In this document: positions 7,488-18,216 of the stretch, in pieces
Layout of the letters: each line of letters starts with the position of its first letter
Numbering within the stretch: the first letter of the stretch is position 1
NCBI GenBank assembly: GCA_052267165.1
Contig: JBKQHO010000013.1
Location: 186,001-250,000 of the forward strand
Origin: CAWICD01 sp052267165
Lineage (GTDB): Bacteria > Vulcanimicrobiota > Vulcanimicrobiia > Vulcanimicrobiales > Vulcanimicrobiaceae
Length of the DNA stretch: 64,000 bases
Reading direction: 5' to 3'
The notes under the pieces: model-generated
Seen by the model: only the letters and a program-made list of their open reading frames with translations
What the model was told of the DNA's origin: nothing
Database searches by the model: none
Made by a program: the position numbers and the translations under genes

Positions 7488-8215
7488 TCGAACCGATCCG
7501 CTCCAGTCCAGGCGCCTTAACCGGCCGCCCGCGCCACGTCGCGATCATCATGGACGGCAACCGTCGTTGGGCGAGCGAACGTAACCTGCGTCCGGTCGAA
7601 GGTCACCGCGCCGGCGCGCAGACGCTGCGCACGATCGTGCGCGCGGCCGCGGACGCGCGGATTGAGATCCTCACCGTCTTCGCGTTCTCGGAAGAGAACT
7701 GGGGACGCGACCCGGCCGAAGTCGGCTCGCTGATGGAACTCGTCGGTCTGTTCGCCTTGCGCGAGCGCGACTCGCTGGTCGCCGAGAACGTTCGCGTCCG
7801 CACGATCGGCCGCATCGAGCGGCTCCCGCAATCGACGCAAGCCGCGCTCGCGGCACTGGTCGACGCGACGGCTCGAAACGACGGTTTACTGCTGAACATC
7901 GCGCTCAACTACGGCGCGCGCACCGAGCTGTGCGATGCGATTCGGACGCTCGCGACCGACGTGCAAAACGGCGTGCTCCCGCTCAGCGCGCTCGACGAAG
8001 ACGTTCTGCCGCGTTACCTCTATACCGCCGGCTTGCCGGATCCCGATCTGCTGATTCGCACCGGCGGCGAGCTGCGCGTTTCCAACTTTCTGCTCTATCA
8101 GATCGCGTATGCCGAGCTGTGGTCGACCACAGCCCACTGGCCCGACTTCGACGCAAACCTGCTCGCGCAAGCGCTCGGTTCATTCGCGACCCGGCAGCGC
8201 CGCTTCGGAACGTAA
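7484..8215 (+). CDS. uppS: Isoprenyl (undecaprenyl diphosphate) synthase
   Basis: 243 residues. Adds isopentenyl units in cis to farnesyl diphosphate, giving the C55 lipid carrier for peptidoglycan and other surface polymers. Visible motifs are HVAIIMDGNRRWA near residue 18, with the catalytic Asp, FAFSEENWGRD, LNIALNYGAR, and the C-terminal LIRTGGELRVSNFLL pyrophosphate-binding segment with YAELW. The ATG at 7484 overlaps the previous stop, and the long upstream frame extension belongs to the regulator gene's shadow. Length is typical. Coupled to the regulator before it and followed after 3 bp by a CaiB-like gene. Confidence 0.95.
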   Translation: MIEPIRSSPGALTGRPRHVAIIMDGNRRWASERNLRPVEGHRAGAQTLRTIVRAAADARIEILTVFAFSEENWGRDPAEVGSLMELVGLFALRERDSLVAENVRVRTIGRIERLPQSTQAALAALVDATARNDGLLLNIALNYGARTELCDAIRTLATDVQNGVLPLSALDEDVLPRYLYTAGLPDPDLLIRTGGELRVSNFLLYQIAYAELWSTTAHWPDFDANLLAQALGSFATRQRRFGT

Positions 8216-8218
8216 GCG

Positions 8219-9115
8219 TTGAATCGCTCGGCCGTCGAATCGGCGCTACACGGCGTCCGGGTCGTCACGCTCGCGCAGAACGTGCCGGGGCCGGTCGCCG
8301 CGGCGCGTCTGCGCTCGCTCGGCGCGCACGTTCTCAAAGTCGAGCCGCCCGGCGGCGATCCGCTCGCGCTCTACTCGGCGTCGTGGTACGCGCAACTGCA
8401 CCGCGACTGCGTCGTGGAGCAGATCGATCTCAAGGGAGCCGCCGGACGCGAGCTGCTCGAAGAACGGCTGCGCGACGCGGACGTGCTGCTCACCTCGAAC
8501 CGCCCGTCGGCACTCGTGCGCCTCGGCCTCGGTTGGGACGACGTCCACGCGCGCCATCCGCGCTTGATCTTGGTCGGCATCGTCGGCTACGCGCCGCCCG
8601 ACGAAGACCTGGCTGGACACGACCTGACCTACGTCGCCAAGCTCGGCTTGGTCCAGCCGCCGCAGATGCCGCTCTCGCTGTTCGCCGACTTAGCCGGCGC
8701 CGAACGCGCCGTCGCGTCGACGCTCGCGCTCCTGTTTGCGCGCGAGCGCGCGGGCCGCGCCGGGAACGCGGTCGTCTCGCTGGCGGAAGCCGCGGAGGGC
8801 TTGGGCGAGCCGCTGCGGCACGGCCTGACGGCCCCCGAAGGCTTGCTCGGCGGATCGCTGGCCGGCTACCGAGTCTATCGCGCCCGCGACGGCTGGGTCG
8901 CGCTTGCCGCCTTGGAACCGCACTTCTGGAAACGCTTTTGCGCCGAATCGGGAGCCGGAGAACCCGACGCGTCAGCCCTGGCCGACCTCTTCCTGGAGCG
9001 CAGCGCGGCCGACTGGGAAGCCTGGGCGAACGAGCGCGACCTGCCCCTCGTCGCCGTCGGCGGAACCGCGCCGTGTTATACTGTCCGAGGTCATGACGCA
9101 TCCCCACATTCGTAA
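8219..9115 (+). CDS. CaiB/BaiF (family III) CoA-transferase, short form
   Basis: 298 residues, clearly shorter than the usual 380-400. N-terminal LHGVRVVTLAQNVPGP, LGAHVLKVEPPGGDPL and the Rossmann-like DVLLTSNRPSALVRLGLGW are typical of formyl-CoA transferase relatives. The position of the catalytic Asp is represented by GHDLTYVAKLG. The distal region that usually packs into the second half is compressed. Start is the TTG at 8219, three bases after uppS, without a strong Shine-Dalgarno. Its end overlaps the start of typA by 23 bp. Substrate is unknown; reduced length may mean altered chemistry. Confidence 0.8.
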   Translation: MNRSAVESALHGVRVVTLAQNVPGPVAAARLRSLGAHVLKVEPPGGDPLALYSASWYAQLHRDCVVEQIDLKGAAGRELLEERLRDADVLLTSNRPSALVRLGLGWDDVHARHPRLILVGIVGYAPPDEDLAGHDLTYVAKLGLVQPPQMPLSLFADLAGAERAVASTLALLFARERAGRAGNAVVSLAEAAEGLGEPLRHGLTAPEGLLGGSLAGYRVYRARDGWVALAALEPHFWKRFCAESGAGEPDASALADLFLERSAADWEAWANERDLPLVAVGGTAPCYTVRGHDASPHS

Positions 9116-10916
9116 CATAGCCATTATCGCCCACGTCGATCACGGCAAGACGACGCTCGTCGACGCCATGCTCAAGCAGAGCGGCGTCTTCCGCGAGGGT
9201 CAGGCCGTGACGACCCGCGTCATGGATTCGAACCCGCTCGAGCGCGAGCGCGGCATCACGATCCTGGCAAAAAATACCGCGGTCAAGCACGGCGACATCA
9301 AATTTAATATCGTCGACACGCCGGGTCACTCCGACTTCGGCGGCGAGGTCGAACGCGTGCTGCAGATGGTGCAGGGCGTGCTGCTGCTCGTCGACGCCGC
9401 CGAGGGCGTCATGCCGCAGACGCGCTTCGTGCTGCGCAAGGCGCTCGAACTCGACCTGCGCGCGATCGTCGTCATCAACAAGATCGACCGCAAGGATGCG
9501 CGGCCCGCCGAGGTCGTCAACGAGGTGTTCGACCTCTTCATCGAGCTCGGCGCCAGCGACAAGCAGGCCGACTTCCAAGTCATCTACACCAACGCCAAGA
9601 AGGGCATCGCAAAGCGCAGTCTCGACGACGCGAGCGAAACCCTCGAGCCGCTGTTCGAGACGATTGCAACCGCTATTCCCGAAGCGCCCGGCGCCGAAGG
9701 CCCGTTCCAAATGCTCGTTTCGGCGATCGACCACAACAAGTACGTGGGCCGGATCGGGATCGGCCGCGTCTTCCGCGGAAGCGCCCGCATCAACTCGCCG
9801 ATCGCGAAAGTCTCGGGCGACGGCACGATCGAGAGCGGCCTGCGGCTCACGAAGTTGCTGACCTTTCAAGGCCTCGAGCGAATCGACGTCGAGGAAGCCA
9901 GCGCCGGCGACATCGTCTGCGTCTCCGGCATCGAAGGCCTCAACATCGGCGACACGATCGCCGATGCGGCTGAGCCCGAGGGCATTCATGCGGTCGCGGT
10001 CGACGAGCCGACGGTCTCGATGTTCTTCATGGTGAACGCCTCGCCGTTCGCGGGCAAGGAAGGCAAGTACTTAACCTCGCGCCAGATCCGCGAGCGGCTG
10101 ATGCGCGAGCTCGAGTCGAACGTCGCCCTGCGCGTCGCCGATACCGACAGCGCCGATACGTTCGAGGTCCGCGGACGCGGCGAGCTGCACCTCTCGATTC
10201 TGCTCGAAACGATGCGGCGCGAAGGCTACGAGCTCGCGGTCTCCAAGCCGCAAGTCATCATCGTCGAGCGGGCCGGCGGGAAGTTCGAACCGGTCGAGTA
10301 CGTCGTCGTCGACGTCCGCGAAGAATATGCGGGCCCGGTGATCGAGTCCGTCGGCAAACGCCGCGCTACGATGCTCAACATGCTCACTGTCGGCGAAACG
10401 CGCCGGCTCGAATACACGATGCCGACGCGCGCGATCTTCGGCTTGCGCGGCGAGCTGATGACGCTCTCGCGGGGCACGGCCGTGATGTCGCACACGTACT
10501 ACGACCACCAGCCGCTGGCGGGCGAGATTCCGGGCCGCTCGAACGGTGCGCTCGTTGCGAGCGACACGGGCACGGTCACCGCGTACGCGCTGGCCGGCGT
10601 CGAACAGCGCGGCCGCTTCTTCGTCGACCCCGGCACCGACGTCTACGAAGGCATGGTCGTCGGCCGCGCCAACGACGACAAGGATGTCAGCCTCAACGTC
10701 GTGCGCGCCAAGAAGCTAACGAACATGCGCGCTTCAGGCAGCGACGAGAACGTCAAGCTGCCTCCCGCCGAGGAGCTCTCGCTCGAACGTGCGATCGAAT
10801 TCATCGAGGACGACGAGCTCGTCGAGATCACGCCGAAGTCGCTGCGCGTGCGCAAGCGCATGCTCAACGAAACCGACCGCATCCGCTCCCGCAAGCGCGA
10901 GAAGGCGACGGCCTAG
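9093..10916 (+). CDS. typA: Ribosome-associated GTPase TypA/BipA
   Basis: 607 residues, the normal TypA length. A translational GTPase that binds the ribosome and aids 50S assembly and stress adaptation. G1 is AHVDHGKTT (residues 11-19), switch II DTPGHSDFGGEV, G4 NKIDRKDA; the EF-G-like domains follow, with the TypA-specific C-terminal part (YTMPTRAIFGLRGE, TYYDHQPLAGEI and the VRAKKLTNMRASGSDE segment). The ATG at 9093 starts the canonical MTHPHIRNIAIIAHV. A TATACT at 9077-9082, just upstream inside the CaiB-like gene, may be a -10 element, although no good -35 accompanies it. Confidence 0.97.
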   Translation: MTHPHIRNIAIIAHVDHGKTTLVDAMLKQSGVFREGQAVTTRVMDSNPLERERGITILAKNTAVKHGDIKFNIVDTPGHSDFGGEVERVLQMVQGVLLLVDAAEGVMPQTRFVLRKALELDLRAIVVINKIDRKDARPAEVVNEVFDLFIELGASDKQADFQVIYTNAKKGIAKRSLDDASETLEPLFETIATAIPEAPGAEGPFQMLVSAIDHNKYVGRIGIGRVFRGSARINSPIAKVSGDGTIESGLRLTKLLTFQGLERIDVEEASAGDIVCVSGIEGLNIGDTIADAAEPEGIHAVAVDEPTVSMFFMVNASPFAGKEGKYLTSRQIRERLMRELESNVALRVADTDSADTFEVRGRGELHLSILLETMRREGYELAVSKPQVIIVERAGGKFEPVEYVVVDVREEYAGPVIESVGKRRATMLNMLTVGETRRLEYTMPTRAIFGLRGELMTLSRGTAVMSHTYYDHQPLAGEIPGRSNGALVASDTGTVTAYALAGVEQRGRFFVDPGTDVYEGMVVGRANDDKDVSLNVVRAKKLTNMRASGSDENVKLPPAEELSLERAIEFIEDDELVEITPKSLRVRKRMLNETDRIRSRKREKATA

Positions 10917-11001
10917 GCGAACTCATCGCTTGCCGGGATACGAATCGTAGGACTCTCGCTCGAACACCGGGCTGCTCGAGGCCGGGGCCGAAGGCTTCTT
11001 G

Positions 11002-11218
11002 ATGCCTCCGGTGCCAGCCGACCTCGAAGGCGGTAAGATACAAAGCTTGACCAGCGCGCTTGCTGCCGTCACGATGCGCGGTTTAGATTTAGACAACCGC
11101 GCCAACCGCGCCGGCAAGAACCTGCCCGAGAAGAAGCTACACACGCTCGACGAGGCAAAAGATGAGCTGCGCGAAGTCTTCGGCCGGCCCAAAGGCCGGC
11201 CGAAGAAGAAACGCGCGT

Positions 11219-11226
<8 letters not shown>
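11002..11226 (+). CDS. Small basic-tailed hypothetical protein
   Basis: 74 residues from the ATG at 11002 (a TTG lies one codon earlier). The central part (GGKIQSLTSALAAVTMRGLDLDNRANRAG) is followed by a helix (HTLDEAKDELREVFG) and a GRPKGRPKKKR tail that resembles an AT-hook. The tail is encoded by a perfect 13-bp inverted repeat between two convergent genes, so the repeat could be a terminator and the ORF fortuitous. The end overlaps the clpB stop region. Moderate to low confidence that it is expressed. Confidence 0.4.
11177..11206. terminator. 13-bp perfect inverted repeat between typA and clpB
   Basis: Arms 11177-11189 (TCTTCGGCCGGCC) and 11194-11206, loop CAAA. It lies just before the convergent clpB stop and could end transcription from both sides, although neither side has a long T-run. 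It overlaps the C-terminal codons of the small ORF 11002-11226. Confidence 0.5.
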
Positions 11227-13849
<2,623 letters not shown>

Positions 13850-13986
13850 GGTCGGTAGCTATAACCACCGGGCGGATCATTTTTGTTGCACGAAAATGGC
13901 TTCCAATGTGGAGCGGCCGAGCGGGCTTCCGCCAGACGGATCGACTCTGGCGGGGCGGCGGCGCCCGGGGCCGCGAAGCGTGCGGG

Positions 13987-15096
13987 ATGAACGCCGCCGA
14001 GCGAAAGGCTCCGCTCGCCCCGCCGGCGATCCGCGCAGGCGCTTTCCACGCATATTTCGTCTACGACGTGGCCGACACGATCGATCTCGGCCGGCTGGGC
14101 TCGGTCGCGGGCGAGGGCGTCGCCCGAGCTCCCCTGCAGCTGCGCCGCGAAGCCTCATCGGGCTTCATCGAGTTCCCGACCCCGCCGGTCGTGGCGCGCC
14201 TTCCGGCCGGCCCCGGCGGCATGTCCGTCCAGGCCAAGATCTTCGATTACGGCGTTGTCTCCGTCCGGCTGAGCCTCCCGTTCTCGGGAACGTGGAGCGC
14301 CTTCAGCGCCTTCACCCGCCGGCTGCGCACCGACGACGAGTTGCAGCGCGTCGCGCACGCGACGCTCGACGGGCTGCTGGCCGAGATCGGGCCCGCGCTC
14401 GACGATCCGCACTCGCCCTTGATCGAAGACTACTTCGTGTTCGCGGTGGAATCGTTCGTGACGCCCGTCGCCGCAACGCAATTGCTCGACGACTACGCTG
14501 GGGCGCTCGCGAGCTTGGTGCTGTGCGAGGAGCGCTCCCTGATGGCCGCGGAGGCGACCGAGGCGCTGCGCGTCAACTTCGCCTATTTCGACGACGACTT
14601 GGCGGTCGTGCAGTGGGACACGGCCTTCGTCTACGACCGCCGCGAGCCGGCCCAAGCGGTGCTCGACATCTTGGAATTCGCCAACACGCAGCTGGCCGAG
14701 CTGCGCACGTACGACAAGCTGCTCGACGACGAGCTCGACACGATCTACAAGCTCGACCCCAAAGCGGGCACGCGGCTGGGGCGCAAATCGGCCCAAGCCT
14801 CGGCTGACCGTCTGCGCTATCTTCTCATCGACGTCCTCGAGCTGACCGACCGCGCTTCCAACGCGCTCAAGATCATCGGCGACGCGTACTACGCGCGGCT
14901 CTACCGCGGGGCCGCGGGACGCCTCGGCTTGCGCGACTGGCAGAACCAAATCGACTCGAAGCTGCGCAGCATCAGCGAGATGTACACCTTCTTCACCGAC
15001 CGGACGCAGAACGCGCGCGGCGAGTTCTTCGAGATCGTGATCATTCTGCTGATCGTGCTCGAGGTCGTCATCGGCGTCCTCACCCTCCGGCATTAA
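13987..15096 (+). CDS. RMD1/DUF155-like protein with C-terminal membrane anchor
   Basis: 369 residues from the ATG at 13987. Conserved-looking elements of the RMND1/Sif2/YagE-type family are present: KIFDYGVVSVRLSLPF, a central EDYFVFAVESF, then DILEFANTQLAELRTYDKLLD, a helical region with RAKNAL-type residues (TDRASNALKIIGDAYYARLYR) and a final hydrophobic segment (FEIVIILLIVLEVVIGVL) that would anchor it in the membrane. Eukaryotic relatives act in mitochondrial translation; bacterial ones are uncharacterised. The assignment is from this motif order. Its end overlaps a convergent pseudogene by 17 bp. Confidence 0.65.
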   Translation: MNAAERKAPLAPPAIRAGAFHAYFVYDVADTIDLGRLGSVAGEGVARAPLQLRREASSGFIEFPTPPVVARLPAGPGGMSVQAKIFDYGVVSVRLSLPFSGTWSAFSAFTRRLRTDDELQRVAHATLDGLLAEIGPALDDPHSPLIEDYFVFAVESFVTPVAATQLLDDYAGALASLVLCEERSLMAAEATEALRVNFAYFDDDLAVVQWDTAFVYDRREPAQAVLDILEFANTQLAELRTYDKLLDDELDTIYKLDPKAGTRLGRKSAQASADRLRYLLIDVLELTDRASNALKIIGDAYYARLYRGAAGRLGLRDWQNQIDSKLRSISEMYTFFTDRTQNARGEFFEIVIILLIVLEVVIGVLTLRH

Positions 15097-15610
15097 GCGG
15101 AAAAGCGCGTGCGGTTGGCGGCGAATCCGAAAACTTGCGCCACACGCGGCGCAAGTGACGCGACAAGCCGAACCCGGAACGCTCGGCGACGCTTTCGACG
15201 TCGAGATTCGTCTGGTCGAGCAAATCGCGCGCCAGCGAGATACGTAGCCGTGTAAGTACGTGATGACGTTCATCTGTGCGTGTTCGCGGAAAAGCCGCGC
15301 TAAATGCCTGGAGCTCGTGCCGGAGATCGCCGGCGTCGTGAGGTCCCAGTCGCGGGTCGGATCGGCGAGGAGCGCGTCCTGGACGCGATGCACCGCAGGA
15401 TGCAGATGATTGCGGCCCTCGAGCCACGGTGAGAGCTGAGGGTCGGTTACGCTGCGGCGAAAATAGAGGATCAGATCGCGCGCCACCGGGACCGCACATG
15501 CCGGACCCGCAAGCTCGCCGATCGGATGCAGGGCGAGATCGATGCCGGTCGTGATGCCCGCACTCGTACGCAGAGCCTTCGATAGACCGAAGCGGGACCA
15601 ATAGCGGACC
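15080..15610 (-). pseudogene. Remnant of a GlxA-type AraC-family regulator
   Basis: Two minus-strand frames together give the C-terminal half of a GlxA-like regulator. The first reads RTSAGITTGIDLALH, ARDLILYFRRSV, then SSRHLARLFREHAQMNVITYL; the second continues TRLRISLARDLLDQTNL, VESVAERSGFGLSRHLRRVW and stops at 15080. The switch lies near 15248-15256 and needs one inserted or lost base. The N-terminal DJ-1/amidotransferase-like domain is absent: the LysE gene ends at 15710, leaving too little room. It is therefore both truncated and frameshifted. A sequencing error could explain the frameshift but not the truncation. Confidence 0.7.
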
Positions 15611-15709
15611 GATTCGGACGCTGCTCCCCAGACGCGCTCCAGCGTGCCGGCGGTTTGGTCCGTCCGCGCGAGCTCGAACGAGCCGGTCTCTCGCGGGCGT
15701 GGCTGCCGC

Positions 15710-16336
15710 TCAGCGGCGCTGGATGAGCGCGAGCTGCAAACCGAGGCCCACAAGGATCGTGCCCGAGATGCGGCGCTGCAGGCGCAGCACCTTCGGATGC
15801 CGGTCGAGCCGCTCGAGCGCCGCAGCCGCGACCGTTGCGACGAACGATTTCCAAACGACCTCGATAACCAGGAGAATCGCTCCGAACACGAGGATCTGCA
15901 GCGCCGGCTGCGAGCGCTGCACGACGACGAACTGCGGAATGAAGGCGATGAAGAAGAGGGCAACCTTCGGATTGAAGACCGTCGTCGCGACGGCCTGAAG
16001 GTAGATGCGGCCGGAGGACGCCGACTTGACGTCGGCTCGCGCCAGCGCGCCCTTTTGCCGCCACGTCGTGACGCCGAGGTAGACGAGATAGATCGCGCCG
16101 AGCCACTTGAGCGCGTTGAAGGCCGGAACGGAGGCGAGGATCAGCGCGGAGAGTCCGAGCGCCGCCGCGCTGACGTGCACCGCGTAACCCGTGCTCGAGC
16201 CCAGCGCCGAGAGCAGCCCGGCGCTGCGGCCCTGCGCGAGCGTGCGCGCGAGCAGATACATCGTGCCCGGCCCAGGCGTCATCACGAGAATCGTGGCCGC
16301 GAGCGCGAACAGCGCACAGTGCGCGAGATCGGGCAT
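15710..16336 (-). CDS. LysE/RhtB-family amino acid exporter
   Basis: 208 residues from the ATG at 16336, which overlaps the selB stop by one base (TAATG). Six hydrophobic segments and the family signature near the N-terminus (ATILVMTPGPGTMYLLARTLAQG) are present, followed by GRSAGLLSALGSSTGYAVHV, TTWRQKGA and FNPKVALFFIAFIPQFV, the conserved NPK motif in the fourth helix region. Exports amino acids or related metabolites across the inner membrane; substrate not predictable. Transcribed with selA-selB, although a functional link with selenium metabolism is not evident. Confidence 0.9.
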   Translation of the reverse strand: MPDLAHCALFALAATILVMTPGPGTMYLLARTLAQGRSAGLLSALGSSTGYAVHVSAAALGLSALILASVPAFNALKWLGAIYLVYLGVTTWRQKGALARADVKSASSGRIYLQAVATTVFNPKVALFFIAFIPQFVVVQRSQPALQILVFGAILLVIEVVWKSFVATVAAAALERLDRHPKVLRLQRRISGTILVGLGLQLALIQRR

Positions 16337-18216
16337 TACGGCTTCTTCCCGCGCAGGACGCGCAGGTCGCCGCTGCGCAGCGTGACGCCCGCGGCGTCGA
16401 ACCACTCGAGCAGCGGAAGCGCGTACTTGCGCGTCGTTTCGAGCAGGTCGCGGAACGCCGCCGGCCCGATCGCACCATCGCGGCGCAACGCCGCTTCGAG
16501 TAAGCTGCGGATCTCGGCGATCTGGGCGTCGCGGTAGAGCTGGTCGTCGACCTTCACGAGCACGCCGTCCGCGAGCAGTGTCTCGAAAGCCTGCGCGAGC
16601 CCCGCGACGCGGGCAGCGCGCATCTGCGACGCGACGGCGGCGAACGGCACCGGGCGTAGGGGCTGTGCCGGGTCGCCCGCGAGCCAGCGGTCGAAGAACT
16701 CGCGTTGCTCGGCCGTCAGCTCGGGAACGAACTCGGCCGTCGCATAGTAGCCGCGGCGGTAGACGAGTCCGCCGTCTTCGACGGCGCTTGCGAGCACGCG
16801 ACCCAGCGCACCCTCCGGCACGTCCAGCGCGCGCGAGAGCGCGAGCGAGGTCATTCCCGCGATCCAGGGCGCGTCGCGCTCCTGCGCGCGCAGGCGCTCG
16901 CGCACCCGCTCCAGCGTTTCCTCAACGACCGAAGCGTCGGCATAAGCGGGAGGCTTGCGCAGCCGCACGGCGCGTCCCTCGAAGGCCAGCTGCTCGCACA
17001 GCTCCGCCGCACGGTCCTCGCGAACGTTAGCAGCCGCGCCGGCTTCCGCGGGCGTCGCGCCCGGCAAGCCGGAGGCGCGCAACGCCGCCACCAGCGCGAC
17101 CGCCTCGGGTAACTCGGCTTCGTCATCCATTCCGCAACCGTGGGCGGCGGAGAGCACGCTGCCGCCGCCGAGCAAATCTTTGGGCGACATGCCCCGCAAA
17201 ACGAACGGCATGCCGGGATAGGCTACGACGGAAGTTCTCAAGTGAAGCCGTGCAGTGCGCTCGCGGCCCACGGGAAGTTCCACGCCGCCGTTGCGCGCGC
17301 GCTCGCACACGAGCGTGCCCATCAGTTCCGCGGTTCCGAGATAGGCGCGCACCGGCGTGCGCCGCGGCGACGTTTCGGGCGCAGCCGGTACGAATTGAAC
17401 TGAGACGTCGAGCGCGTTTTTCGGCGTGAGCTGACGGCTCGCCAACACCGCGCCGCGAGCGATCTCAGCAGTCTCGACTTCGGGCAGATTGGCCGCAACG
17501 CGCGTGCCCGCTTCGACTCGCTGGCGCCGTTCGCCGAACACCTGCAAGCTGCGCACGCGCACCTCGCGCCCCAGCGGCGAGAGCAGCAACACGTCACTCA
17601 CTTCGATCGCTCCCTGCAGCAGCGTGCCAGTCACGATCGTGCCGTGGCCGGACAACGCGAACACGCGATCGACCGGCAAATACGCGGGCGCGTCGAGCGC
17701 GCGCGTCGGCAAGGCGACGAGCGCGTCGTGGATGCCCTCGCGCAGCGCATCGAGCCCTTCGCCGGTCAGCGTCGAGACCGGGAAGAGCGCTGCCTGCGCC
17801 GCCATCGTTCCGGCCAGGCCCGCGCGGACCGCTTCCACCGCCGCAGGCAGCTGCGCCGCCTCGAGCGTGTCGGCTTTCGAGAGGACCACCAGCGTCCGCG
17901 CGACGCTCAAGTAGCGAAGTATCGCGAGATGCTCGAAGGTTTGCGGTTTGCATCCCTCGTTCGCCGCCACGACGAGCAGTAGGAGCTCCATCCCGGCCGC
18001 ACCCGCCAGCATGTTGTGCAGGAAGCGCTCGTGTCCGGGGACGTCGACGATCCCCGCCTCGACGCCGTCGTCGTACCTCAGGTGCGCGAAGCCCAAGTCG
18101 AGCGTCATGCCGCGCGCGCGTTCTTCCGCCCAGCGGTCGGGATCGGTCCCCTTCAGCGCGAGCACGAGCGACGATTTGCCGTGGTCGACGTGACCGGCCG
18201 TGCCGATGACGTGCAT
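16336..18216 (-). CDS. selB: Selenocysteine-specific elongation factor SelB
   Basis: 626 residues. Delivers selenocysteyl-tRNA to the ribosome at UGA codons marked by a SECIS hairpin. The N-terminus is an EF-Tu-like GTPase: GTAGHVDHGKSSL, switch I GMTLDLGFAHL, DVPGHERFLHNML and a VVLSKAD G4 motif. Domains II-III follow to about residue 350, then the SelB-specific C-terminal chain of winged helices (for instance FDRWLAGDPAQPL to LADGVLVKVDDQLY, and the last one with LLETTRKYALPLLEWFD). Starts one base into the selA stop, so the pair is translationally coupled. The final winged helices of SelB bind SECIS RNA in known members. Confidence 0.96.
   Translation of the reverse strand: MHVIGTAGHVDHGKSSLVLALKGTDPDRWAEERARGMTLDLGFAHLRYDDGVEAGIVDVPGHERFLHNMLAGAAGMELLLLVVAANEGCKPQTFEHLAILRYLSVARTLVVLSKADTLEAAQLPAAVEAVRAGLAGTMAAQAALFPVSTLTGEGLDALREGIHDALVALPTRALDAPAYLPVDRVFALSGHGTIVTGTLLQGAIEVSDVLLLSPLGREVRVRSLQVFGERRQRVEAGTRVAANLPEVETAEIARGAVLASRQLTPKNALDVSVQFVPAAPETSPRRTPVRAYLGTAELMGTLVCERARNGGVELPVGRERTARLHLRTSVVAYPGMPFVLRGMSPKDLLGGGSVLSAAHGCGMDDEAELPEAVALVAALRASGLPGATPAEAGAAANVREDRAAELCEQLAFEGRAVRLRKPPAYADASVVEETLERVRERLRAQERDAPWIAGMTSLALSRALDVPEGALGRVLASAVEDGGLVYRRGYYATAEFVPELTAEQREFFDRWLAGDPAQPLRPVPFAAVASQMRAARVAGLAQAFETLLADGVLVKVDDQLYRDAQIAEIRSLLEAALRRDGAIGPAAFRDLLETTRKYALPLLEWFDAAGVTLRSGDLRVLRGKKP

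Noticed and set aside
13906..13986. N-terminal extension of the RMD1-like protein
   Set aside because: The extra residues are Arg/Gly-rich and overlap the clpB promoter region; ATG 13987 gives the better N-terminus.
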